Below, piece by piece: positions 1 to 9,289 of a stretch of 64,000 nucleotides of DNA. How positions within the stretch are numbered: position 1 is the stretch's first letter; every line of letters starts with the position of its first letter. This DNA comes from Hyparrhenia diplandra. Its lineage: Eukaryota > Streptophyta > Magnoliopsida > Poales > Poaceae. The position numbers were made by a program, and so were the translations under genes. The notes under the pieces are model-generated. The model was given only the letters and a program-made list of their open reading frames with translations. It was not told the origin of the DNA and made no database searches. Location: the NCBI GenBank assembly GCA_015847255.1, contig JADLZK010012234.1, forward strand, positions 124,001 through 188,000, read 5' to 3'.

Positions 1-372
1 CGCGCGCGCGCACCGTGCGAGTACGGACACGGTAGCTAGCGCATGGCGGCATGGCGGGTACACCGTGCACGCTCTGGGTGGGCATCGTCCTGGGATGCGC
101 GCGGCAGCGTCTCACGCGTCTTCTCGTCTCGGGACTCGGGTTGGCTACCTCACCAGTTACTGCCCGCCTGTCGTCCCGCGTTCGCCTCGATCAGCTTGAC
201 ATGCTCAGCAGCAGCCAGCACTAACCTTGGATGTCTATTTGAGCAGACGAGCAGCGGCATTGTCGCTCGCACAGTTGCAGAGCCAAAGCATCTCACTCTC
301 ACGCTCAACTCGGGAGAACCTCGGTTCGTTAGATCGCGTGGATTATTCGCTGAACTAAATCCCAGCACAACC

Positions 373-1061
373 ATGCACCTTCTCCACCGATCGTCCATGT
401 TCAACAGCGGCGACGACGGTAGCAGGGCGTTACGGCGAGTCGGCAGCTTCCCACGGGCACCACCACCGGCGCCGACGACGAGGCACAACACGCTCTGCAG
501 GGTGAGTCAATCAAGAAGAAGAAGAGCGGAGCCGCCAAGCGCTCGAAGCGGGCGAGCCTGCGCGCGGGTCTCGCCGCCGCGCTGCAGGAGCTCAGGCTCT
601 CCGCCGGCGGCCGGAAGCACGGGGCCGCCCGTGGTTCGGGAGCCGGCGGAGCGTCGTCGGCCGCAGTCGTCATCGTCAGAGCCGGAGCCGCGCGGCCGGG
701 GACTAGCCACGACGTCCAACGAGGGGGCGCTGCTCCTGCTGCCCTGCACGTGTCCGGCGGCGGTGCCGAGGCGCAGCAGCAGGCGAGCAGAGGAATAGGA
801 GGACTAGGAGGAGGAGTAGTAGACTCCGGTGGTCGTCGTCGTGTGAAGAACGCGGCAGCTGGGTGGCCGCTGCTGGTTGTGGTCGCGGTGCTGGCCCTGG
901 CGTGCGTGGTGGCGCTCGGCAGGGGCGCCGGCCGTCTGCTGCTGCACCTGTGCGGCATGGCTCTGCCGTGGCCCGCTGCCCTTGTGCGGTGCTGCTGCTG
1001 CCTCGACCGGCGGGCGCCGCCACCGGAGCAGCGATCCCGGTGCTGCAGCGTAGTGCAGTGA
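373..1061 (+). CDS. Small single-pass membrane protein of unknown function, probable 1-nt frameshift
   Basis: I do not recognise this gene. A long open frame without a stop runs from 423 to the TGA at 1059-1061. It encodes a Lys/Ser-rich basic stretch (around 510-560, with KKKK and RSKRASLRAGLAAALQELRL), a Gly/Ala-rich middle, one clear hydrophobic segment (WPLLVVVAVLALACVVALG, about 868-925) and a Cys-rich tail (CCCCL). That order, basic cytosolic part then one membrane anchor, reads like a real protein. This frame has a TAG at 420-422 and no ATG. The best start is the ATG at 373 in frame +1, in a good context, and that frame reads sensibly to about 452. Joining the two requires one extra base near 440-455, so the locus carries a 1-nt deletion, a sequencing error, or an unseen intron. 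A strong donor-like site (AGG then GTGAGT) at 499-507 is a competing explanation. Long minus-strand frames here are GC-rich shadows. Confidence 0.4.
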
Positions 1062-1337
1062 TATTAGCGTCAGATATGTCTGACGAGTAGTACGAGTTAG
1101 CATCAGATGTGTTTGTCATGGGTTGTCCGGTTCTGCCGCCAAAGTCACGCGCGCTGCAGGGCCTCCTTTGTTTAGCTATAGGAGAAAATTTCTTGTACGG
1201 TCACGGGAAACTCACTTACTCCACTAATGGCCCTTTTGAAGTTCATACTTACTTGTATGACAGACAATGTGTTCCAAGTCGACTCCCTACATAACACTAT
1301 GAAATGACCATAATACCCTTGTTGTATGAAGATGTAA
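1062..1337. other. Intergenic, no feature seen
   Basis: This is the downstream flank of the membrane-protein locus. It holds only short frames without recognisable products, and the base composition falls quickly from GC-rich to AT-rich after about 1150. Confidence 0.5.
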
Positions 1338-1614
1338 GAGCAAGGACAGTAATAGAGCCAAGTACTTTGGCTAACCAAGTTATAAGAGCCAATCTATACA
1401 ATGGTTAGTATTTTACTTGTCTCCAAACATTTTTTTTATTACTAGATGGTTCACTATCTTTCCCCTTCCTCCTTAGGACCCATCTTGTTACCTATGTATT
1501 TATGCCTTGTTTGGTGCTTAACTAGAAGTCAAGCTCTCATGTCTCTCCTCTCCCTCTCCTCCACCGCCAAAAAAAATGTTGACTCACTTAGCTATAAGCC
1601 CATTATTGTACTTT
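1338..1614. mobile_element. MITE-like inverted repeat element (about 277 bp)
   Basis: The left end gagcaaggacagtaatagag (1338) and the right end cattattgtacttt (1601-1614) are imperfect inverted repeats: read on the other strand the right end gives aaagtacaataatgggct. The interior has no coding capacity. Terminal signals built on 'GAGCAAGxACAxTA' are common in grass MITEs. I could not identify a target-site duplication, so the exact borders are approximate and the superfamily is not assigned. Confidence 0.4.
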
Positions 1615-2229
1615 AAAACAAACATTTGATGCTCTAAACAACATCAAATCAAAAACTTATTAACAGAAAAGAATGTAGATCACGTCGGCCATTAAAACTT
1701 TGGTATTAACTATTTGAATCAACTATATGAATATTTATGGTCGTTTTGAAACTCTATATATTGAATTTCATAATTCATGAACTTAGAAAATATATTTCTG
1801 ACTCTAGACGGTTCTAAATAAAAACTTTTTAAATACTATGTTATAGATTGTATTGAGAACTACAAATTTGACATAAACCGTGTCAACTTTCGAGGATGTT
1901 TAGAAACTTTAAAATTTTAATAATATTTTAGGTCTCTAAACATATTTTTAGATAAAGAACTTGTCAACTAAAAAGTTGTAGGTCACATCAAGAGCTATAC
2001 TTTGATACAATTTTTTTATCATAGTTCATATGAACAATTCATGAATTATTTTAGATGCTACTTCTTATAGTTTGTCTTGTTTGTAATCGATTCAGTGTGA
2101 ACGAAGGTGTACTATAGAAGTTTCTTTTGCCTTGATGATTACAAGCATCTGTTGATTCACAGTTTATCATTAGGTATTGCTATTCCTACGACACACAAAT
2201 ATGTATGGGTTTACGCTTCTATGTCTTCA
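1615..2229. other. AT-rich intergenic DNA
   Basis: This strongly AT-rich stretch has many short direct repeats of TTT/AAA character. I see no coding frame, RNA gene or terminal repeat in it. It may be old transposon sequence. Confidence 0.4.
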
Positions 2230-2316
2230 TTTTGCAGCAGTGGTGGAGCTAGGATAAAAATTTAGCTACAGTGAACTAATTACTACTAATTTATAAAAAT
2301 GCATACATGCTAACAA

Positions 2317-2319
<3 letters not shown>

Positions 2320-2374
<55 letters not shown>
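2320..2374. repeat. (TA)n microsatellite, about 27 units
   Basis: An uninterrupted TA dinucleotide run of about 55 bases lies inside the left end of the hAT element. Any frame translated across it (Ile-Tyr repeats) is spurious. Confidence 0.97.
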
Positions 2375-2376
<2 letters not shown>

Positions 2377-2408
2377 TTCACTAGAGACAATTTCGAAGTC
2401 ACAATTAT

Positions 2409-3270
2409 TTAAAAATGCCAAACAGTGGTATGTGGACAATTGAATGAACATACCGTGCAAGCACTAAGTGCGCGAGGTGGCCGAGAAAGATTCATATTTC
2501 GATGTTTCAAGGCTTGAAAGCGCTTCATGATTTTATCATTATCAAGTCTTTTAAATATCTCCTTCTCGATGTAGCATATCATTAAATGATTGAACCATTC
2601 ATTGTCCATCTTATTGCGATGCTCGGTCTTGATAATTTTCATAACCGAAAAGGCTCTTTCCACGGATGTTATTGCCCTTTGGAAGGAGTAGTGGAAGCTT
2701 AATTAGACGATATACCAACTGAAATATCTCATGTTTTTTTTAGTTTCAACCATCTTCACCGTCAAACTCCCAAAATCATGGCAATCAAAAAAATCATCAA
2801 CTCTTCTAACATGAAGAATAAAGGTTTCAAGTTGATCCCTAATATTCGAAAAAGATCATTAGTGGAGAAGTCTGCATCATAGATCCCCACAAGCTTGTCC
2901 AAATTGAACTTAGAGAAAGAGTCCCTTGGATCAAGACGGGGAAAAAAACATACAAGTAACTCGGAAGAAATTTCATTGAAGCAACGGTTCATCTCTGTGT
3001 TTATGACATCTACAACAAAGATAGAAGGTGTCAACATGATAATGGTGTTCTTCAAAGTGACCATTACCTCTTTTTCTCTTGCCTTAAACGACCCCATCTT
3101 GGTCTTGGTGCATCCATAGATGGTATCTTAATTTTCTTTTCTTCACAAAATGCTTGAACTTTAGCAAATAGTTTCTCCCAACCATTATTCCTCGGTCAAC
3201 TGGTCGTGCTTTCACATCAATAAGCAAAGACATGGCTTATACAATATTTTCATCTCTCTGCAAAGCATTT
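2409..3270 (-). pseudogene. hAT transposase remnant (ZMYM1-like class), C-terminal part
   Basis: Two minus-strand frames together resemble the C-terminal half of plant hAT transposases of the class annotated as 'zinc finger MYM-type protein 1-like'. Frame 2762-3097 contains INTEMNRCFNEISSELLVCF and LDPRDSFSKFNLDKLV, the region before the dimerisation domain. Frame 2409-2663 contains ERAFSVMKIIKTEHRNKM and FNHLMICYIEKEIF, the hAT C-terminal dimerisation signature. Upstream, another frame at about 3090-3270 continues the same protein. Frameshifts separate the blocks, so no functional enzyme can be made. The DDE-domain acidic residues of the N-terminal half are not visible. Confidence 0.75.
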
Positions 3271-4357
3271 TGATAACATTACCTTCTTTTTGTTGCAAAT
3301 CTTGTTGAGTTTGTGCTTGCGGGGCTTGTTCTTTTGTGCTTCTTGTAATTGGTGCTTCTCGTTTCATTACCATCCAGATTGTTGCCATCTCCTTCTTCTT
3401 GACAACATTGGACTTGACTGTTCTTGCCTAGAAACAGAGCTAAAAAAAACTCTTGATGCTTACTGGCCGACAAGTATTAGGCGAAATACAGTTACACATA
3501 CATTAAAATTGTGCAAACATAGATTAATTAATCGATTATTCATTACTTGAACAAACTTCCTCAATTTCTCACCTTTTATTTTTTTCCCAACTCCACTTGC
3601 ATGTGCGGTAGGCGTCGTCGGGCGGTTTGTAGCATGGTCTTGGGGAGGAGGATTGGGCGAAGATCGATCGGGCGGTTGGCGGCTCGGTTTCCACCTCATC
3701 GGAGCCTCGGCGGCCGATCTTCTTTACCGATCTTGACCTTGATCTTCCTTAGAGTCTCCATCTGTCGCCATCAATCAAGGATCACGAAGCGAACAACTGT
3801 GTTGGTGCACGTGTCAAGATCTAGCGTTCAGCAAACTAGCAAGTCAGTTTGGTGGCTGATGTGCTCGATGGTTTGCACGATCGGAACCTCGGCGGCCGGC
3901 CGCTGAGGACTCGGGAGGCGGCGGCGAATCGAACACACGCCGGTAGCGGCGGCGATGAAGCGATTTGTCTTGCATTGCATCGTCGATCCATCTTCTATTG
4001 CACATTTGCACTAGGCCGGTCCGTTGAAGACCCAAAACGCAAAGCCCAACACAACCATTGCATCTTGTCGGGGCGCCGGTGACCCGGCGTCGTAGGTATG
4101 GCTTGCGAGGGGTTGGGGGGGGTGGGTGGGGAGGGGGTTTCAGTTTCTCTACCGGCAGCAAGTATGGCGGCCGCCATATAGATGGCTCCACCACTTTTTT
4201 TGCAGATCATACGATTCCATCGTGTTTTACGCAGATTCTAGATCGGTCGATTCCTAGAAACTCTTACCGAACAAAATGATGCTTTGTTTTGCTAACCCAT
4301 TTTATAAATTACATCTTTCAAAACCGCTTTCTTAAGAATGGGATGGTCATTTCGCAA

Positions 4358-4384
4358 AAAAAAAAAAAAAAAAGAAAAAAAGAA
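4358..4384. repeat. A-rich tract
   Basis: A run of 18 or more adenines is followed by an AAAG-rich stretch, lying between the hAT element and the SVIP-like gene promoter. It could be the tail of a retroposed fragment, but no source is evident. Confidence 0.6.
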
Positions 4385-4563
4385 GAGGTCCTCTGTCTAT
4401 TCGAAGTAAAGGAACAGTATGCCTTTAATGGTCAAACCAAATAAACCGCCTACTGTGCGATGGGCCCACACGGCTTAGAGGAACCTCCAAGGGGCCATCC
4501 ATCCTCCTTTTGGGTGTGCACGCGCGTATCGCCCCCTGCATCCGTCGTCACCTGATTCCTTCG

Positions 4564-4569
4564 TATATA
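4564..4569 (+). promoter_or_regulatory. TATA box of the SVIP-like gene
   Basis: TATATA lies 112 bases upstream of the start codon at 4676, after a C/T-rich stretch. Placement predicts transcription starting near 4595 and a 5' leader of about 80 bases. It is inferred from position only. Confidence 0.5.
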
Positions 4570-4675
4570 CCCTTTCTGAGCAAAAAGCTCGAGTGAAGAA
4601 GAAAGCAAGCAACCGCCACACCACGAGGTCAGACGCCAGCGACGAGCAAACCAAGGAAGGGAGGGAGAGAGGCGG

Positions 4676-5654
4676 ATGGGTCAGTGCCCGTGTTTCGGCG
4701 GGTCGGCGCAGGCGGCGGAGCAGCAGGAGGCGGACCGGCGCGAGTCGCAGGACGCCCGCGCCAAGGCCGCCGAGGCCGCGCAGCGGAGGTAACCTCCCGT
4801 CTCAGACAGAGTCCCAACCATCCATCCATCCATCCTCTCCGGGGCCGGCCGGCCGCGCAGGATTAGATAGATAGATAGATCACGGCGGCGTTCCTCCCGT
4901 TGGTTTGGTTATTGGGCACGCACGATTACAGTTCCCTTCCGAAGGTTTGGTTTGGTTGGTTGGTTGACTTGGTTCTGGGTTGATCCGCAGTACGCGCTCG
5001 GGCTGAGGGTTTATCGGATTTGGGGATTTGATTGGGCCCTCAACTCCGAGACGTCGGATTTAGTGCGCCCCCCCCCCCCACCCCCCTCGATCGAATCAGA
5101 TTCTGATCGATGGCCGCCGCCTTGCTGAATCGAATTGAATCCAGCTCGGCTGTTGCCATTGGTTTTAGCCTGGATACTTGGATAGGGAATCCTGTTCAGG
5201 TGCCCTGCCTCAAGTCAGGTGCCATTCAGATTTCAGAGGACCCATTATATGACCCTTAATTAAAGTTAAATAAATAATCACGAGCACAATTGGAGAGCAT
5301 AGACACTAGTATTATGTGGATTGGAAAGATGGATTCTGTTTCATTTATTCTTTGTTTGATAACACTACTTGTAGATTATTATTCGATCTGAAGTGGCTTG
5401 GTCCTAGTTGTGACTTTTTTATTATTTATTTCATTCATCCTGCAGACAAGCTGAGTATGAGAAATCAGCTGCGGGAAGGGCAGCCAAAGCACAGATGAAA
5501 GCGATGAAGGAAGCCAAGGCATCAAACCAAGGAGGAGAGCCGGTTCTTAAGGTAGTATCATTATCTCGGCACCAACAACTTCCATTCCTTTCTGTTGCAA
5601 GTATTAATCTTCTTCCAATCTTTTTGGCTTGTACAGTGGCAGATGGGGTCATAA
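4676..5654 (+). CDS. Small VCP/p97(CDC48)-interacting protein-like (SVIP-like), three exons
   Basis: Coding exons are 4676-4788, 5446-5551 and 5637-5654, all with GT/AG borders and compatible phases. They give a 78-residue protein ending KWQMGS. The N terminus MGQCPCFG has Gly2 for myristoylation and Cys4/Cys6 for palmitoylation, as in SVIP. Residues 28-38 (RAKAAEAAQRR) fit the VCP-interacting motif R-x5-A-A-x2-R exactly, and the motif straddles the first splice junction. SVIP-family proteins tether the AAA-ATPase p97/CDC48 to ER or lysosomal/vacuolar membranes and restrain ER-associated degradation; that role here is inferred from the family. The start is the first ATG after the TATA box. 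The remaining protein is Ala/Lys-rich and probably helical. Other plant family members have similar length, so the gene looks complete. Confidence 0.85.
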
Positions 5655-6086
5655 CTTTTGTTTCTGCTGATTTGCATCTCCCTCGGCGTGTAAGTATGCA
5701 CTATCATACTCAACTGCTTCCATTGTAATGTCATCTACGCGAACCTGTCTTAGGCAAATTGTGTATCTAAGCATCCGTTTCCTTTTTCTGAGTTTACTTG
5801 TATTTGGCATGCTGAAATGAAGTATTAAAATAAAAGGCACTGGAAGTATTTGAGATACAGAATAAATAGAAGAAAAAGTTATCATGTGTGTTCGAACTTA
5901 AGATCATTTATAGCTGGGATTCATTCACTTAATCTAAGGATGATGGAACGCTAGTTCTTGTGTTCTTCGTTTACTTTCTCATTGTAATAAACTGAAAGTT
6001 CTAGTAGCAAAATACGGTTTGCTTGATGTTCGCATAGAACTACGGGATATGTGGCTTATTGGCACAGAGTACTACTTTTATTCTCT

Positions 6087-6117
<31 letters not shown>

Positions 6118-6900
6118 GACAACATTTGCTCTATGTTTTGAATGTATTGTTAAACCTTGTCTCACTCACACTCTTCCTACCAATCTTGCAGACTTTTGAT
6201 GGCCAACAGAAAATTCATTGCGACTAATTTCTGATTGGATGCACTGTGATTGTGTGATTATGCCAGTGAACTGTACATCCGTTTTACCATCTGCTATACT
6301 GTACATGCATGCTATCCCACAGACTGCCCAACCTTCCAGTAAAACTTACAAGTTTGTGTTGTGTAAATGAACAAAGTATATATATTTATGAACACCAGTA
6401 GTCTGGTAGCACTAGAAAGCGCGGCTTTTTGCAGCATGGCCAATGGCGTTTTTTCCCTTTGTAGTTAGGTATATGAATATGAATAATGGTAACTACCTAA
6501 ATTATTGTTTATGCAATGTATTAGTGTTTCTTTTTATGTTTTTGAAAATTATCATTTGTGGATGATTATACATGTTAATCATGGTGTTTTTATTTTGTTG
6601 TTTATATTTTTGAATCCCATAAAAATTGACCGTAAATTCCTTCTTAAATTTATTTATTAGTTGAGCATGGAATAATAATTTATTGAAATATTTTGTTTTT
6701 AAAGAGGTTGTAAATACCACAAAGTATTCACGAAATAAATTTTTGTAATATTGGGTTTAATATTTTTAATGTGTAGGAATCATGGAAGTTTCATTTGTTA
6801 ATTAAAAGAGATTATTCTTAATAATTTTAAATTTATTTATTTTCCAAGTTTCATATTTTGTATAGATAGAGTGCATCATGGAGAGTCCTCTTAACAATTT
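5655..6900. other. 3' flank and AT-rich intergenic DNA
   Basis: The first part probably contains the 3' UTR of the SVIP-like gene; no polyadenylation site can be fixed. From about 6450 the DNA is very AT-rich with no credible coding frame. Confidence 0.4.
6091..6117. repeat. Poly-T tract (27 T)
   Basis: An uninterrupted run of T residues. It may be the complement of a poly(A) tail from a minus-strand retroposon, but the sequence on its right shows no coding similarity. Confidence 0.9.
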
Positions 6901-6994
6901 TTCATGATTTTAGGAGCTTTTGATTATTTTTTTTTTTGTATGAAATAAACAAAATCAGCATATTATAGGATTTAATAAAAGAAAAAAAAGAGAA

Positions 6995-7245
6995 AAGGCC
7001 ATTTGGGGCGAAAGTGGCCAGGCTGGTGGCAGGCCGGCCCATACATGTGCTTGGACGGTGGGTATTATTTCTAAAAAGATCGAGGGTTTTTTTATAAAAT
7101 TTTTCTGAGAGAAGATTATGGACGGCGGGTTGTATTTCGATAAAGTTAGAGGGTGTTTTTGCAAAATGTCCGGTGAACGCCCGATCCCGGTGGAGAATCG
7201 CAGGCGACGTGCCCACGCTAGTTGCCCTCCCTTTTGGTGCGTGAA
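6995..7245 (+). repeat. Dispersed repeat, copy 1 (partner at 14805-15095)
   Basis: This block shares a collinear pattern with 14805-15095: a common 'cggcccatacat' start, a 'cgagggt' plus 'tttttgcaaaa' segment, 'ggacggcgggtt' in the middle, and an end at 'cttttggtgc' followed by 'gattcgt'-type sequence. Both copies are in the same orientation and diverged. The same style of 'ggcgggcggtatttt' sequence recurs at 11488-11520. The pattern looks like transposon ends, but the family is unassigned. Confidence 0.55.
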
Positions 7246-7684
7246 TCGTTCATGAGAGATTTGCATTGGGGCTTTTACCCCATTTCATATTTATAGAAGC
7301 CATATTTCATAGTCCAAGTACAGTACTGAATTCTGCTGGATCCTTATTTTTTCCCCCCTTCATATCAAGCATCCCCATGAAAATTCTCATATGTACAATA
7401 GTCCGGAAGCTGATATATAGCCTTGATGATCAAGTTTTTTGGTATATGAAATGCTCAACAATCATTGAACATGGGTTCTTTTAATCTGAGTGTATTTCCT
7501 CTATAGTTTCTGAGAATTCATGGACCAAGTCTGTGGCACTGTGCCATTGAACGTTCACGTGGATAACAAATCGTCCCCATTATTTGTTTGGGCCCTGGGT
7601 CGTGGAACAAGCAGAATATATATAGTAAAATTGGAGCCTGATGACAGACACCAAGGATATTCTGCGCATGTTTCAAAATAAATA

Positions 7685-7911
7685 CACCCTCCATCCCTAA
7701 CGTAAGTCATTCCAACAATCTTGTAGAGTCAAAAGTTTCTCATGTTTGATCAAATTTATATGACAAGATAACATCCATGATGCTAACTAAGTATCATTAG
7801 ATTCTTTCATTAATTATATTTTTTTATAATAAACTTATTTGATGTCACAAATATTTATTGTTTGACTCTCTAAGATTATTGGATTGACTTATAATTTGGA
7901 ATGGAGGGAAG
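7685..7911. mobile_element. Stowaway-type MITE (227 bp)
   Basis: The left end caccctccatccctaacgta and the right end, read on the other strand as cttcccTCCATTCCAAATTA, are Stowaway-style (CTCCCTCCGTT-like) inverted repeats. TA dinucleotides flank the element at 7683-7684 and 7912-7913, the mariner/Stowaway target duplication. The AT-rich interior has no coding capacity, as is usual. Confidence 0.85.
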
Positions 7912-8131
7912 TACTGAGATTCGTCTGTTCTATGATATATGGGTTAAAGGGATGGATGAAACTTTGTGGTTTTGCGTAAGTTCTGTAGCATTATTGGCGA
8001 AATGGGCCATTACAAACTAGAAAGACTAAGGCCCAACAGGCCACAACTGTTAGGAAAGCCCATCCATGATTGTGCGCAATCTCGCTTGACATGAAGCTTG
8101 GCCCGTCGCCCTGGCGCGACATGATCTATTG

Positions 8132-8680
8132 TTTTTTTTTTTTTTTGAAAACCGGGTTTATATTTCACATGAAAAACTTGGTGGTTACAACCTAGATCTT
8201 ACAAGGACCTCCTTGAAAGAAAAATAAAAATACAAACTAGTCCCTGTAAACTCCTCTTGGTCTTCATCACCACTGGTGGTGGGAACATGAAGCTTGAAGC
8301 CGACCTCCTTCCTAGCAATGGAAAGTAGGTTTTTGTTGGAATCTTGAGCAAGTATATCGACTTTGACATGCCTTGAGAACGCCGAACGACTCAACCAAAA
8401 CACATCACCAAGCATCGAGGAATCAGGCGCCTGCTTAAGAACCCCAGCTCGCCAGACTGACGAATCACCCCGAAGGGAAGGTGAACCACACAAGCAAGTG
8501 GGAATAGATAACCAACCTGTTTCCTCGAGTTGGAACACGTACCTCTTGAGGCAGATGAGGAAGACAACACCGCCTCGGAGGAACAAAATCATCCTGCCTT
8601 GACATACGAGAAGCATCACCATCAGTAGGGAGAACCGTAGAGGAGCCAACAAGATCCCAGATCCGAAGAGCTAATGACCC
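8132..8680 (-). mobile_element. Probable minus-strand retroposed fragment with poly(A) tail
   Basis: A run of 15 T (8132-8146) reads as a poly(A) tail on the minus strand. It is preceded on that strand by an open frame (8185-8652) of about 155 residues. The encoded sequence is not recognised; it has no zinc-finger, RT or endonuclease motif that I can see. A 5'-truncated LINE or processed transcript is the simplest reading. No target duplication was identified, and the upstream border is approximate. Confidence 0.35.
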
Positions 8681-9289
8681 ATTCCATCATTCACTTCGAT
8701 CGCCACAGTACCTCCACTAACAAATGTCTCAATCCGCTTACATTGAATTGGTGAGAAACTTTTCATCCTTAGGGCCTCCTATAAAAATGGCCAATTAACT
8801 TTTCATAAGCCTTCTCCAAATCTAGTTTGAGAATTAACGCATCTTGCTTTTTTTTTCTCCATGTAAACTCATGAATCTTCCATGCAAAACCATTACTGCT
8901 TCCATTATATTCCTTATTGTGAAGGTCTAAACCACTTAATTTTCTACACCTATTGCTCTATTCATCAAAACTTTTGTAAAAAAATAAAATAAAACTCACA
9001 TTAGGAATACAAATAGGTTAGTGTTACTTGATTTGCTACTTAACCTCCTTTTGCTTTGGAAGGAGAGAAATAATCCCAATATTTAAATTGTACAAAGTGA
9101 GGTTAGCATACCAGAAGTCTTTAAATAGGGCCCTTAAGTCATTTTTTTTTTTTGGTGACTTACCATTAAGTCATTCTTAAGTAGAGTTCGAAACATAGAA
9201 TTCCACTAGGAATCCATCGCGAACCAAAAGCTTTTTAGTTAGATTAGTCTTAATGGGGTTTTATGGAGAGTTTTATGCATATTTTCCCT
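8681..9289. other. Intergenic, nothing recognised
   Basis: AT-rich sequence with homopolymer runs. No credible coding frame or element ends were found. Confidence 0.4.

Larger units (their letters stand above)
2238..4197 (-). mobile_element. hAT-superfamily DNA transposon, near full length but decayed
   Basis: The left terminus reads CAGTGGTGGAGCTAGG (2238). The right terminus, read inward on the other strand, is AGTGGTGGAGCCATC (4181-4195). Together they form a hAT-type terminal inverted repeat. The flanks carry the same 8 bases, ttttgcag, at 2230-2237 and 4198-4205, the target duplication length typical of hAT elements. The last one or two bases of the right terminus are eroded into a T run. 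Inside lies a broken minus-strand transposase (2409-3270). The promoter-proximal part (about 3590-4190) is GC-rich. The element is about 1.96 kb, shorter than an autonomous hAT, so it has internal deletions. Confidence 0.75.

Noticed and set aside
401..1119. Overlapping minus-strand open frames of 100-185 codons
   Set aside because: They are low-complexity Ala/Arg/Ser/Thr frames produced by GC-rich DNA opposite the plus-strand gene, with no hydrophobic or domain pattern of their own.
2266..2460. Minus-strand frame with an Ile-Tyr run
   Set aside because: It is translation of the (TA)n microsatellite.
3844..4210. Minus-strand Pro/Arg-rich frames
   Set aside because: They lie in the GC-rich 5' region of the hAT element and show no transposase similarity; likely leader DNA.
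8185..8652. 155-residue minus-strand frame as a host gene
   Set aside because: It adjoins a poly-T tract that reads as a poly(A) tail and has no recognisable domain, so a retroposed fragment is more likely.
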